Assembly: GCA_024278275.1 (NCBI GenBank)
Contig: JAJRTN010000047.1
Location: 1-52,450 of the forward strand
Direction of reading: 5' to 3'
DNA: 52,450 nt
Source of the DNA: Candidatus Hydrogenedentota bacterium
GTDB taxonomy: Bacteria > Hydrogenedentota > Hydrogenedentia > Hydrogenedentales > JAJRTN01
Both the position numbers and the translations under genes were made by a program. The notes under the pieces were generated by a model. That model ran no database searches. It saw only the letters and a list, made by a program, of their open reading frames with translations, and was not told the origin of the DNA. Shown here one piece after another: positions 1 through 9,008 of this stretch. Every line of letters starts with the position of its first letter. Positions within the stretch are counted from its first letter, which is position 1.

Positions 1-215
1 CCTCCCAGAAAAACTGTGCCTCGCCAAATCAAATACCGCGAAAAACCAACAAAACCCGCTGCCGGACGAAGGAAGACTAACCGCGAGGCAACCGCGGAAG
101 CAAGGAGACATAGAAATTCACCTTTTTGGGACAGGCTCTAGCTACATGCCGGGTTCGCCGATCAAGACAGGTCCTTGAGGTGCCCCGAGATACGGGTACG
201 CAACATCCCCTTCCG

Positions 216-1748
216 TTACCGGATAAGATGAAGCTGGTATTCGCCCGTCAACATGTTGGACCCGGGATCCAGGTAAGGCACTTCCACCACGGCCAATGCT
301 CCACCATCGGGGCTGATATCGGCATTGGGAAACACCTTTCCGGCCACCTGGTAGTAATAGACCAGTTTCGACGAGCCGCCTCCCGGCCGGGCCGTGTCGA
401 AGAGCATCACGCCCGCGTCCTGCCCCTCTTCCCCGGCCTGTTCCGCACAGGTTATCACCCAGCGCCCGTCGGCGCTGGTCCAGAAATCCTGGCAGAAACG
501 TCCGCTGCGATAGCGCCACGCCACCTTCCCTTCCCGGTTCACGGCGTTGATGGTGTTGGCGCTCGGGTGCGGACCCGGCGGCGCGGTGACCTTCGCGCCC
601 GCCGCCCCGCCCGGCACGCTGGACTGGCCGGTTTGGAAGTACGCCATGCCATCGGGCGCCAGGCGCGTATACGTCGCCCCGGCACTGACCGGAATATCGC
701 CCATCATGACGGGCGCGCCGAAGGTGAAGGTATGGGTGGGTTTCACGCGGTCCAAATCGAAGAGGAACGAGCGTCCGTCGTAAGCGCCGATGGCCGCCCG
801 CCGTCCGCCACTCCCCACGGAGATGGAGTGCCAGAACCAAACGCGGTGGAAATAGGGCTTTAATGGCGCGAAAACATGGCGGCCCACTTCCCTGCCCGTG
901 GCGCCGTCCAGCACATAGAGGGCGCCCGTCTCATGGCCCGGACCGGCGGGCGCGTTCGACCCGACCTCCGTCGCCAGGGCCGCCACGCGCCGGCCACCGG
1001 GATCGGCGTCCATGTAGACCAGCGTCATGGGCAGCGGTCCTTCTTCCGGGTAGGCCCACTTCAACGTGCCATCGCGGGAAAAACGGTAGATCCGCGACCA
1101 CCGTTTCACGGCCCCCGGTTTTTCGTGGTCGCCCCACGAATGCAGGCCCAGGACCAATACCCCGCCGTCGTCGAGCGCCCGCAGGCGAAAACTCCCCGGA
1201 AGCTGAAAAAGCCAGTAGCGGTCGTTCTTGTCCGGCGCGGGGCTGGATTCCAGGTCATCCGCCAGCCGGTATTTCCAGAGGGTCTTACCCGTGCGTGCAT
1301 TGGCCGCGCACACCAAACCATCCATGCTCTGTTCGCCATAAAAAATCACTTGACCGTCCGGGGAAAAGTCCATGTTCTTAACCACCCCCTCGGCCACACG
1401 CCGTTCCCAGAAGGTTTCCCCCGTGTACACATCCATGACCTTCAGCCGTCCAAGAAAGGTAGCGACGGCCAGGCGTCGTCCATCGGGGGCAAACTTCACG
1501 AAAGTATCGGGCAGGGCACCGCCCTTGGCATGGAACCCCACATCGCCCAAAGGCACCCTGCGGATGACGCAGGGGGCGATGGCATCACCCTTTTTCGAGT
1601 GTGGCGTACGCACCGTGGCGGGCAGGCTCTTCACCCCTTCGGGGACCGGCCAGTCGGCGGCGGCCGCCACAAGGGCGACGGATACGAGCAGGAGCGTGAC
1701 AAGCGGGGTGGTTCGGAGCATGGTAGTGGGGGTGGTCCTATGGTTCAT
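216..1748 (-). CDS. Secreted WD40/PQQ-like beta-propeller protein
   Basis: A 510-residue protein with a hydrophobic signal peptide (about residues 10-31, ending in an Ala-rich cleavage region). The rest has repeated beta-propeller blades, for example VKFAPDGRRLAVATF, MDFSPDGQVIFYGE, ISVGSGGRRAAIGAY and DISPDGGALAVVEV. These alternate predicted strands with SPDG-type turns, as in WD40/PQQ-binding propellers. PQQ-like phrases such as NARTGKTLWKY and VNREGKVAWRY suggest a BamB/quinoprotein-like fold, but no dehydrogenase catalytic set is recognisable. It probably acts outside the cytoplasmic membrane as a binding or scaffold protein. A second in-frame ATG lies nine codons in and would also leave a full signal peptide. 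It is followed by about 215 bases to the window edge in which I see no gene. The substrate is unknown. Confidence 0.75.
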   Translation of the reverse strand: MNHRTTPTTMLRTTPLVTLLLVSVALVAAAADWPVPEGVKSLPATVRTPHSKKGDAIAPCVIRRVPLGDVGFHAKGGALPDTFVKFAPDGRRLAVATFLGRLKVMDVYTGETFWERRVAEGVVKNMDFSPDGQVIFYGEQSMDGLVCAANARTGKTLWKYRLADDLESSPAPDKNDRYWLFQLPGSFRLRALDDGGVLVLGLHSWGDHEKPGAVKRWSRIYRFSRDGTLKWAYPEEGPLPMTLVYMDADPGGRRVAALATEVGSNAPAGPGHETGALYVLDGATGREVGRHVFAPLKPYFHRVWFWHSISVGSGGRRAAIGAYDGRSFLFDLDRVKPTHTFTFGAPVMMGDIPVSAGATYTRLAPDGMAYFQTGQSSVPGGAAGAKVTAPPGPHPSANTINAVNREGKVAWRYRSGRFCQDFWTSADGRWVITCAEQAGEEGQDAGVMLFDTARPGGGSSKLVYYYQVAGKVFPNADISPDGGALAVVEVPYLDPGSNMLTGEYQLHLIR

Positions 1749-1900
1749 GATGCGTTACCGGGACATTGATACCCTGCTCATGGTCCCCGGTTCAAGCGGG
1801 AGCTTGTCCCTGCCAATATGGCGTGGAAACACCAGGTGACACCAATCGGGTCTTGTCGCGTGATCACGCGGGCATGACCACGCCCATGCCGTCGGGCGAT

Positions 1901-2755
1901 TCAAAGCCAGGTTCGGGTGAATTGATACAAACCCCGCAAAACGGACGTGTAGTAGATTTCGGATATATAAAGCCAAAACAGGACTTTGCAGAGGGTTACG
2001 GCCAGCACGCACGCGGCCAGCCCCGCCAGCACGCCCCATGCCGCCGGGGAAAGCCGTTCCTCGCGCAGGGTGGTGCGGGGGCGTCCGAAGGCGAAGCCCC
2101 GCGTGACAATGCTGATGGCGACTTCCTCGGAGCGGCGGATGGCCCCGGAAAGCACGGGACGCAGGCTGGCCACCTCGGTGGCGAGGGTGTCGCGAATCCC
2201 CCGGCGGAAGGGGCGGTAGCCTTTCATGGTCATGGCCCGCCGGACCGTGGCGAACTCGCCGGCCACGATGGGGATGAAGCGGATGGCGGAAACCGCCATA
2301 AAGGCCACGGAGAAGGGAACACGCATGGCCAGCAGGCCCCGGTAGAACTGGTCGGGCCGGGTGCTGAAGCAGATGGCGTAGCCCGTAAGGGTCACGGCGA
2401 TCATTCGCAGGGACTGCACGAGGCCGTAATACACACCTTCGCGGTATATATTCAGGCCGCCGGGCATGATGGCATTCGGGGGCAGCAGGGGGACCAGCAC
2501 GGTGCGGGGGTATTCCCCATAAAACAGCCCCTGGCTAAACATAACGCCCCATGCGAGAAGCGCAATGGAAATGAAGGTCAGCTTGAGTTGGAAGGCACTC
2601 GGACGGGCGAAAAGGTACACCGCCAGCCCCGCCAACGCCAGCAACCCGAGATAGGGAAGACTGTCGGCGAGCACCACGTGGATGGACATGGAAAAACCCA
2701 GCGCCATCTTGAGACGCCCGTCCACCCGGGCCAGTCCGTCGCCGTGCCGGTTCAT
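1901..2755 (-). CDS. ecfT: ECF transporter transmembrane subunit EcfT
   Basis: EcfT is the membrane scaffold of an energy-coupling-factor importer, linking the ATPases to the substrate-binding S component. The 284-residue protein has several hydrophobic segments (about residues 20-45, 55-75, 100-135 and 245-265). Between them is the cytoplasmic coupling region, with the family-typical A-R-x-MxMKGYRP and ISIVTRGF elements (Ala-Arg-Gly motifs that contact EcfA). I chose the ATG at 2755 because its ATGA overlaps the TGA of the upstream ATPase gene, which indicates translational coupling. A longer open frame to 2857 only overlaps the ATPase gene. It is the last gene of the S-A-T operon. The motifs make the assignment firm; the transported substrate is not shown. 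Confidence 0.88.
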   Translation of the reverse strand: MNRHGDGLARVDGRLKMALGFSMSIHVVLADSLPYLGLLALAGLAVYLFARPSAFQLKLTFISIALLAWGVMFSQGLFYGEYPRTVLVPLLPPNAIMPGGLNIYREGVYYGLVQSLRMIAVTLTGYAICFSTRPDQFYRGLLAMRVPFSVAFMAVSAIRFIPIVAGEFATVRRAMTMKGYRPFRRGIRDTLATEVASLRPVLSGAIRRSEEVAISIVTRGFAFGRPRTTLREERLSPAAWGVLAGLAACVLAVTLCKVLFWLYISEIYYTSVLRGLYQFTRTWL

Positions 2756-4362
2756 CGCAGTATCTCCGCCAGTTCGGCCACCTGGAGCGCCTTCACCCCC
2801 AGGCGGCGCGCGTAGACCTGCGCGCTGGTCGGGCGGATCCGGGCCGCACGCAGGCATGCCGCGTCAAACAGTACCTCCCGCGGCGGACCGTCGGCGATGA
2901 TGCCGTGATCCGCGAGCAGGACCACGCGGTTCGCGTGACGGGCCGCCGTGTCCACATCGTGGGTGCAGAAGACGAGCAGGTCCAATCCCGCCGCCAGGCC
3001 GTCCATCATGCGTTCAATCTGGTCGCGATCCTGCCCCGTGGTGGGCTCATCCAGCAGCACCACGCCGGGCCGCATGGAAAGGATGGAGGCCACCGCCGCG
3101 CGCAGCCGTTGGCCGCGGGAAAGGGCGAAGGCGGGTTCTCCGGTGTGCTGAAGCAGGCTCATCCGGTCCAATGCCGCCCTCGCCCGGCGTTCCGCGTCCT
3201 CCTGCGTCAGGCCCTGGTGTCGCGGGGCGAAGAGAGCCTCGTCCAATACGGTCAGCTGAAACAGCATCAGGTCGGGCTGCTGCACCATCAGGCCGATACG
3301 GGGCGGGGGCGCGGCGTGCCAGGCCACCGTCCCCGGCGCGGCGCGCAGGGCTCCGGCCAGCAGGTTCAGGAGCGTGGACTTCCCGGAGCCGTTGCCGCCC
3401 ATGAGGGCCACGCGGTCGCCGCGCCGCAGGTCGAGGTTGACCCCGTCGAGCACGGGATCCATGTGCCGCCCATAGGCGAAACGCAGGTCATGCAAGGAGA
3501 CCACCGGCTCCCGTGACGCGGCGTCGCCGGATGGGGGCGCCATGGGATGGCGCACTTCGAGCAAGGGCGCTTCCTCGGGCGCAAAGGGGCGCTCCCGCCG
3601 GCCAAGACGGCAAAAAAGGTCAGGCATGTGGGGCAGGGAAAGCCCCAGTTTCCGCAGGGGCGCCAGATCGAGAAAAGCCTGCTTCGCCGCCCAATCGCCG
3701 CGCACGCGCCCCGCCTCCATCACCACGACGCGGTCGGCGAGACGCGCCACCTCTTCGAGGCGATGTTCCACCACCAGCACGGCCTGGTCATACTCCGCCA
3801 TGAGCCGGGCCAGGGTGGCCAGGATCTCGTCGGCACCCTCGGGGTCGAGTTGGCTGATCGGCTCGTCAAGGAGCAGCACGCTCGGATTCATAGCCACGGC
3901 GCAGGCGATGACCAGTCGCTGCTTCTGCCCGCCCGAAAGGGTTTCCACGGGCTGGTGGCGTACCTCGGCCAGCCCCACCAGCGCCAGGGCCTCATCGATG
4001 CGGACCCCCATCTCGGGCCGGGGCACCGCCATATTTTCCAGTCCGAAGGCCACCTCGGTCTCCGGGGTCGCCGTACAGAGCTGGGTGTCGGGGTTTTGAA
4101 AGACCGACCCCACGAACCGGCATAACCGGTCCAGCGGCGTGGTGCGCACGTCGTGATCCACCACCCGGATGACGCCTTCGACGCGGGCGTCGCTTTCGTG
4201 GAGCAGCACGCCGTTGATACAGTTGATAAGGGTGGATTTGCCGCAGCCCGTGGGTCCGCTCACCAGCACCAGTTCCCCCGGCGCGACGTGGAGATCCACC
4301 GCCGAAAGGGTGGGTTCGACGCGGGTGCCGTAACGGACCGTGACCTGGCGCAAGTCAATCAT
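2752..4362 (-). CDS. ECF transporter ATPase, two ABC domains fused
   Basis: A 536-residue double ATPase that energises ECF transport. Domain 1 (about 1-240) has Walker A GPTGCGKST near residue 36, signature LSGGQKQR near 139, Walker B VLLLDEP near 164 and the switch His in VEHRLEE. Domain 2 (about 280-536) has Walker A GGNGSGKST near 320, a degenerate signature LSRGQRLR near 415, Walker B VLLDEPTTGQD near 437 and FCTHD. Fusing the EcfA and EcfA' halves in one chain is known from YkoD-type systems. The ATG at 4362 overlaps the S-component stop (ATGA), and the 3' end overlaps ecfT the same way. The same frame stays open upstream to 5220, but it is antisense-independent shadow of the S-component gene and is rejected as an N-terminal extension. 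The LSRGQ signature makes the second site potentially asymmetric. Confidence 0.9.
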   Translation of the reverse strand: MIDLRQVTVRYGTRVEPTLSAVDLHVAPGELVLVSGPTGCGKSTLINCINGVLLHESDARVEGVIRVVDHDVRTTPLDRLCRFVGSVFQNPDTQLCTATPETEVAFGLENMAVPRPEMGVRIDEALALVGLAEVRHQPVETLSGGQKQRLVIACAVAMNPSVLLLDEPISQLDPEGADEILATLARLMAEYDQAVLVVEHRLEEVARLADRVVVMEAGRVRGDWAAKQAFLDLAPLRKLGLSLPHMPDLFCRLGRRERPFAPEEAPLLEVRHPMAPPSGDAASREPVVSLHDLRFAYGRHMDPVLDGVNLDLRRGDRVALMGGNGSGKSTLLNLLAGALRAAPGTVAWHAAPPPRIGLMVQQPDLMLFQLTVLDEALFAPRHQGLTQEDAERRARAALDRMSLLQHTGEPAFALSRGQRLRAAVASILSMRPGVVLLDEPTTGQDRDQIERMMDGLAAGLDLLVFCTHDVDTAARHANRVVLLADHGIIADGPPREVLFDAACLRAARIRPTSAQVYARRLGVKALQVAELAEILR

Positions 4363-6218
4363 GGGCGCACCTCCCGGAGGCTTCGGCCCAGCGACCGCCC
4401 CAGCCAGACCCCCACGCAGGTGTAGAGGAAGCCCGTGATCGCCACGTTCATGACGATGAACCAGGGCGCGTAGAAGAGTCGGTAGAGCACCGCGAAGAGG
4501 GCCAGGTTGGTGAAGGTGGCGGCCGCGTCGGCGAAGCCCAGCGCCAGCATCATGGGCAACAGGGCGGGCGGCTTTCCCGGGCCCGGATGGAAACGGGTCA
4601 CGCCGAAGGCCAACAGGAAGATTTCCCGGAAGGCCAGGGCCGACCCCACGAAGAGCAGGTCGGCCAGGCCGAAGGTGCCGAACATGATGCCGCCCATGAG
4701 GTAGGAAATAACGCCCGCGATGGTCATGGCCCCCACGCGCGGCACGAGATAGAGGATGGCCGTCACGATGAGGTAGGTGAGCACTTCCGTGAGAAAGCCG
4801 CCCACGAGACAGTTGAACGGCCCGAGCAGGGCGTAGAGCACGGAAGACACCCATCCACCCGCGAAGGACAGGCAGAATTGAAGCGAACCCAGCAGGGAGA
4901 GCAACACGAGGGTGCGCACGCCGAAGGAACGCACGAGGCGCTGGTAGAAGATCAGGCATCCGCCCAGCCACAGGGCGATGAGCGCGGCCACACCCGCCAC
5001 CCACAGGGTGAGCCAGGTCTTGGTCCGCACGATAGCGAAGGGACGTTCCTCCTCCAGCAGGACATGGTCGGAGCCCAGCGCCGTGACCCGGATGCGACGC
5101 AGGTACTCGCCGGCGGGCGTATCGGGCGCCACGTAAACCGGCAGCACGCATCGCCCCGTTTCGCCCGCTCCCACGCGGAGGTAGGCCACGGTGCGGTTCG
5201 TCCCGCCCCCGGCGTCCCACGTGGGCGGGTCAAAGAAGCGGGATTCACGGCGGGTCGCCGGGTCGAGCCCCTCGCCCGCGATGAGCAGGGTAACGGGGTA
5301 ATTCCCGCCGTTCTTCACGTCGATGCGCTGGAAGGTATAGGCCTCCGTCGCTTCATGACCCATGGGGCGGATGCCCACCCACGAAGCCAGGCGGCCCCAC
5401 ACGCGGTTGGGCATGACCACCTGGTCGCGGGGCCGGCCCGTCTTCACGTTGCCCAGGGCATCCGTGGGCATGTCCCACGCCGCCAGGCGTATCGTTCCGG
5501 CCTCCAGGGCCGCGGGCTCGAAGCTCAGGTGAAAGCGCTCGTCGAAATCATCCGACGAGACCCGCACCATGACCTCGCCACCGGGCAGGGTCTTGCCCAT
5601 ACGGAGCCGCGCCGTGTACATGTGCTTGTCGAACTCGAAGGACAGCGCTTCATCCGCCGCGTCCCAGGCCTGGGAGAGGTCAGCGCCGCCCATATCGCCC
5701 GTCACCTCGCTGTGAACATCCACCGCCAGGTCGGGCCGGTCGTCGGAGAGCTTCTCGATCTCGAGCATAATATCGAGCGTCTCACCCGGACTCACCCGGA
5801 CGGGGACGCGGTGTTCCCCGGTTTTGGGAAGAGGATCCCGCAGGATCACTTCGGTGGGGGGCTGCCCAAGAGGGGCGTGGAGGCGCAACGCGAGGAGAGG
5901 CGGACTTTCCGGCGCGCGCACCTCGGCCTCGCTCCCCGCGTCGGTTCTTATCCGGTAAACGGAGCCCGGGGTCCAGGAAAAGACCAATTCAGCCGTATCC
6001 CGTCCGTGGGCTTTTCCCGTTGCCAGCAGGAGCCCTCCCGCGTCAAGGACGCGCACTTCCATCGCGCCGCCGAGGTGGGTTACACGCAGGGCGCCTTGGG
6101 GCGTGAAGGCCGCGGCGAGTTCGACTGATCCGGGGGTGCTCGCACAGCAACGAAGAAGCCCCACCACACCCACAAGGATCAGCAGAACCAGCCCGGTGGA
6201 AATGATGGACCGCTTCAT
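4359..6218 (-). CDS. ECF S-component-like permease with large N-terminal extracytoplasmic domain
   Basis: A 619-residue protein that opens the ECF operon. Residues about 6-26 form a signal or anchor segment ending in Cys-Cys, possibly a lipobox-like site. Residues about 30-395 are beta-rich and resemble Ig/NEW3-like sandwiches (for example VPVRVSPGETLDIMLEIEKL and LPVYVAPDTPAGEYLRRIRV). From about residue 397 to the end are six or so hydrophobic segments, including GFLTEVLTYLIVTAILYLV and IAGVISYLMGGIMFG, as in ECF S components of about 180-200 residues. Ordinary S components lack such an ectodomain. Its position, coupled directly to EcfA and EcfT, supports a substrate-capture role. No TPP- or cobalamin-type riboswitch is visible in 6219-6383, so the substrate is open. 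The S-component call is inferred from topology and context. Confidence 0.7.
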   Translation of the reverse strand: MKRSIISTGLVLLILVGVVGLLRCCASTPGSVELAAAFTPQGALRVTHLGGAMEVRVLDAGGLLLATGKAHGRDTAELVFSWTPGSVYRIRTDAGSEAEVRAPESPPLLALRLHAPLGQPPTEVILRDPLPKTGEHRVPVRVSPGETLDIMLEIEKLSDDRPDLAVDVHSEVTGDMGGADLSQAWDAADEALSFEFDKHMYTARLRMGKTLPGGEVMVRVSSDDFDERFHLSFEPAALEAGTIRLAAWDMPTDALGNVKTGRPRDQVVMPNRVWGRLASWVGIRPMGHEATEAYTFQRIDVKNGGNYPVTLLIAGEGLDPATRRESRFFDPPTWDAGGGTNRTVAYLRVGAGETGRCVLPVYVAPDTPAGEYLRRIRVTALGSDHVLLEEERPFAIVRTKTWLTLWVAGVAALIALWLGGCLIFYQRLVRSFGVRTLVLLSLLGSLQFCLSFAGGWVSSVLYALLGPFNCLVGGFLTEVLTYLIVTAILYLVPRVGAMTIAGVISYLMGGIMFGTFGLADLLFVGSALAFREIFLLAFGVTRFHPGPGKPPALLPMMLALGFADAAATFTNLALFAVLYRLFYAPWFIVMNVAITGFLYTCVGVWLGRSLGRSLREVRP

Positions 6219-6383
6219 GCCTCCATTCTAACGTGCGCCATGGCCGTAACCCAAGAATGGGACGGTCTCTTCCGCGCGTCCGTGCAAGCGGGACAGCCGG
6301 GAGGGGGGACCACGTGGACATAGTGAACGAAGCAGACTGGATTTCCGTCCACAAGGTCCATCCTGGTGGGCTTATCCCCTGTC

Positions 6384-7607
6384 CTACCCTTCCCCGACGA
6401 TGCGGGCGGTGTGGGTGGTGATGACCAATTCTTCGTTGGTGGGAATCACCAGGGCCTTGCAGGTGGAATCGTCGGTGCTGATGTTTTCGGCATTGACCGC
6501 GTTGCGCGCTGGATCGACATGGCAGCCCAGGAAACCGGCGTTCTCAAGAATACGGGCACGGAGGGCGGCATTGTTCTCGCCAATCCCGGCTGTGAAAACA
6601 ATGGCATCGGCGCCGCCGAGCACCATGGCATAGCTGCCGATGAAGCGGGCGATACTGTAGCAGAACATGGAAACGGCGAGTTGGCAGTCCCGGTCGCCCT
6701 CATCGGCGCGCTTGAGAATATCGCGCATGTCGTTCTGGCCGCACACGCCGAAAAGCCCACTCTTTTTGTTCATGAGCGTGTCCACTTCGTCTACGTCCAT
6801 ACCCAGTTCTTTGATCATGAAAAGGGGGAGGTAAGGATCGAGGTCGCCCGTCCGGGTACCCATCATCACGCCGCCCAGGGGCGTGAGACCCATGCTCGTC
6901 TCGATGCACCGGCCACCCTTCACCGCCGAGATACTGCACCCGTTACCCAGGTGACAGGTGATGATCCGCGTGTCCTCGGCGGGCATGTCCAGCACCTTGA
7001 TGGCCTGCTCGGAAACATAGCGATGGGACGTGCCGTGAAAACCGTATTTTCGGACGCCATGGTCCCTGTACAGGGCCGCGGGAATGGGGTAACGGTAGGC
7101 GTGGGCCGGAAGGGAAGCGTGAAAAGCCGTGTCAAAAACGGCGACCTGCGGCACGCCGGGGAACACCTCCTGGCAGGCCCGGATCCCTTGCAGCGCGGGC
7201 GGGTTGTGCAGGGGCGCCAACTTACAGCACTTCTCGATACCGGCGATCACCGCCTCGTCGATAAGGGTGGACTGGGAGAATTCCTCGCCGCCATGGACCA
7301 CGCGGTGGCCGATGCCCGCAATCTCGGAAAGGTCATCCACCACGACACAGCGATCGCTGACCAGGATATCGCAGATGGCCGCGATGGCGGCCCGGTGGTC
7401 TGGGATGTCCAGGGTACCCGGCGTTCCTATCCGGTGTACGGCGCATGTTGCGTCATGCTCCAGGCAGCATTCGCACTTGATGTTGGCGTTCTTACTCCCC
7501 ACGCGTTCCACCAGCCCCTTGGTCAGTTCCTTCGCGTTTCCATCGTGGCAGGCGTAGACACTGTACTTGACCGAAGACGAACCCGTGTTGAGAATCAGAA
7601 CCTTCAT
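6384..7607 (-). CDS. ackA: Acetate kinase
   Basis: Acetate kinase interconverts acetyl phosphate + ADP and acetate + ATP. The 407-residue protein begins with the diagnostic nucleotide-binding motif LILNTGSSSVKYSVY. It contains GHRVVHGGEEF, the family signature around GFHGTSHRYVSEQA and TCHLGNGCSISAV, the MGLTPLGGVMMGTRTGDLDP stretch, and a C-terminal VFTAGIGENNAALR. Length and motif order match the ASKHA family. I chose ATG at 7607, where the family N terminus begins; the open frame upstream to 7721 overlaps pta and carries no homology. It lies 47 bases downstream of pta on the same strand, a standard fermentative or acetate-overflow operon, and ends with TAG. Confidence 0.96.
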   Translation of the reverse strand: MKVLILNTGSSSVKYSVYACHDGNAKELTKGLVERVGSKNANIKCECCLEHDATCAVHRIGTPGTLDIPDHRAAIAAICDILVSDRCVVVDDLSEIAGIGHRVVHGGEEFSQSTLIDEAVIAGIEKCCKLAPLHNPPALQGIRACQEVFPGVPQVAVFDTAFHASLPAHAYRYPIPAALYRDHGVRKYGFHGTSHRYVSEQAIKVLDMPAEDTRIITCHLGNGCSISAVKGGRCIETSMGLTPLGGVMMGTRTGDLDPYLPLFMIKELGMDVDEVDTLMNKKSGLFGVCGQNDMRDILKRADEGDRDCQLAVSMFCYSIARFIGSYAMVLGGADAIVFTAGIGENNAALRARILENAGFLGCHVDPARNAVNAENISTDDSTCKALVIPTNEELVITTHTARIVGEG

Positions 7608-7654
7608 GGCCACTTTTGAAATCCTCGCTTTGTGGCACCCGCGCGCCACCCGTG

Positions 7655-8653
7655 TTAACGCATCATACGCCGCTGGATAATGGTAATAGCGCTCACGCCC
7701 ACGATGTCGGCCACGCTGCAACCCCGCGACAGATCGTTCACGGGAAGACGCATGCCCTGCATCACCGGGCCATAGGCCTCCGCGCCGGCCAGTCGCTGGA
7801 CCATCTTGTAGCCGATATTGGCGGAATTGAGATCAGGAAAAATAAAAATCTTGGCCTGGCCCGCCAAGGGACTGTCCGGAGCCTTGGACGCGGCAACCTT
7901 GGGAACGAAAGCGGCGTCGAACTGCAATTCCCCATCTATCACCACCCCCAGTTCGGGGGAAAAACGTTCGGCGGCGCGTTCCTGCGCGATGCGCGTGGCC
8001 TCGATGACCTTTTCGGTCGTGGCGCTCCTGGCGGAGCCCTTGGTGCTGTAGGACAACATGGCTACTTTGGGATCGATACCGAAAGCGATGGCGTTATGGG
8101 CGGTGGAAAGGGCGATTTCCGCAAGCTGCTCCGCGTCCGGGTTTTCCACCAACGCGCAGTCGGCGAAAAGATAGGTGGTTTCCCCAAGAGTCATGAAAAA
8201 GAAACTCGAAACGATGGGACAGCCCGGCGCGGTCTTTAGAATCTGAAGTGCCGGCCGGAGCGTGTTGCCCGTGGAATGGCAGGCCCCCGCGACCAAGCCG
8301 TCGCCCTTGTCCTTGTAGAGCATCATGACGCCATGGGCGAGGGGATCCAGCATGACCTCACGGGCCTTTTCCATGGTCATGCCCTTCTTCTTGCGCAATT
8401 CAAAATAGGTCTTGACGTATTCATCGAGCCATGGCGCCTGGGCGGGATCAGTCAGATCGAACTCGCGGGTAATGCCCAGGGCTTCCATCTTTTCGGCCAC
8501 AACCGCCCGGTCACCCACGAGCGCCACCTTGGCGATGCCCTGTTCCTCTATCCGCACGGCAGCCTGGAGCGTTCGGTCGTCCTCGGCCTCGGGAAGAATC
8601 ACGGTTCCCGGATTGCGTCGGGCATTCTTGATGATCTGGTCGATGAAAGCCAT
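7655..8653 (-). CDS. pta: Phosphate acetyltransferase
   Basis: Pta transfers the acetyl group of acetyl-CoA to phosphate, feeding AckA for substrate-level ATP synthesis. The protein has 332 residues, the short form without the N-terminal DRTGG/P-loop domain of the enterobacterial enzyme. Recognisable stretches are VILPEAEDDRTLQAA, MLDPLAHGVMMLYKDKGDGLVAGA, PKVAMLSYSTKGSA and KIFIFPDLNSANIGYKMVQRLAG, which holds the CoA/phosphate-binding region. It ends in VVSAITIIQ-type sequence followed by TAA, so TAA functions as a normal stop here. It is the first gene of the pta-ackA operon and diverges from the acyl-CoA synthetase at 9009. Confidence 0.95.
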   Translation of the reverse strand: MAFIDQIIKNARRNPGTVILPEAEDDRTLQAAVRIEEQGIAKVALVGDRAVVAEKMEALGITREFDLTDPAQAPWLDEYVKTYFELRKKKGMTMEKAREVMLDPLAHGVMMLYKDKGDGLVAGACHSTGNTLRPALQILKTAPGCPIVSSFFFMTLGETTYLFADCALVENPDAEQLAEIALSTAHNAIAFGIDPKVAMLSYSTKGSARSATTEKVIEATRIAQERAAERFSPELGVVIDGELQFDAAFVPKVAASKAPDSPLAGQAKIFIFPDLNSANIGYKMVQRLAGAEAYGPVMQGMRLPVNDLSRGCSVADIVGVSAITIIQRRMMR

Positions 8654-9008
8654 GCGTCAAGCCTCAATGGTTTGCCGGTTGCCCCACGCGAAACACGCGG
8701 ATACGCGGCTGCCCTAATCGTAACCTTTCACGGCGCGCGCCACGCACGAAGATCCCTCTCGTGAAATCATGGGCCGGTTCCGATTCACCCTGGATGGCGT
8801 GAAAACACCGCGCCATTCCACCTTCGGTCATGGGCGGGCCCGCCGCCGCCAGGAGGGGCCGCCGCATGATTAAGCGCCACGACGGGGCCAACATTACTCC
8901 TTTTTTCGGCCTCCATTCAAGGACTTTTCCGGGGTGAACGGCAAGGCCTTGCCGGGGATGTAAGCGAGGACGTATCATATGCTATAAGGAGGTTCCGCAC
9001 ACGTCCGG
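8654..9008. promoter_or_regulatory. Divergent intergenic region pta / acyl-CoA synthetase
   Basis: No coding region is supported in these 355 bases. Toward the + strand gene there is a candidate sigma70-type promoter: TTGCCG (8949-8954), an 18-base spacer and TATCAT (8973-8978). A strong SD TAAGGAGG follows at 8985-8992. A second SD-like AGGGAGG sits at 9022-9028, inside the longest frame of the downstream gene. The hexamer match is moderate and the promoter is inferred by eye. Confidence 0.35.

Noticed and set aside
1-215. Possible gene end at the left edge
   Set aside because: No frame with protein-like composition reaches the edge. The stretch is short and holds no recognisable RNA or repeat.
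4363-5220. N-terminal extension of the fused EcfA frame
   Set aside because: The open frame overlaps the S-component gene and is Arg/Gly/Pro-rich without homology. The ATGA at 4359-4362 and the immediate ABC domain fix the start.
6219-6383. Riboswitch (TPP or cobalamin) upstream of the ECF operon
   Set aside because: No CUGAGA-type TPP core or cobalamin box sequence was found in the short upstream region.
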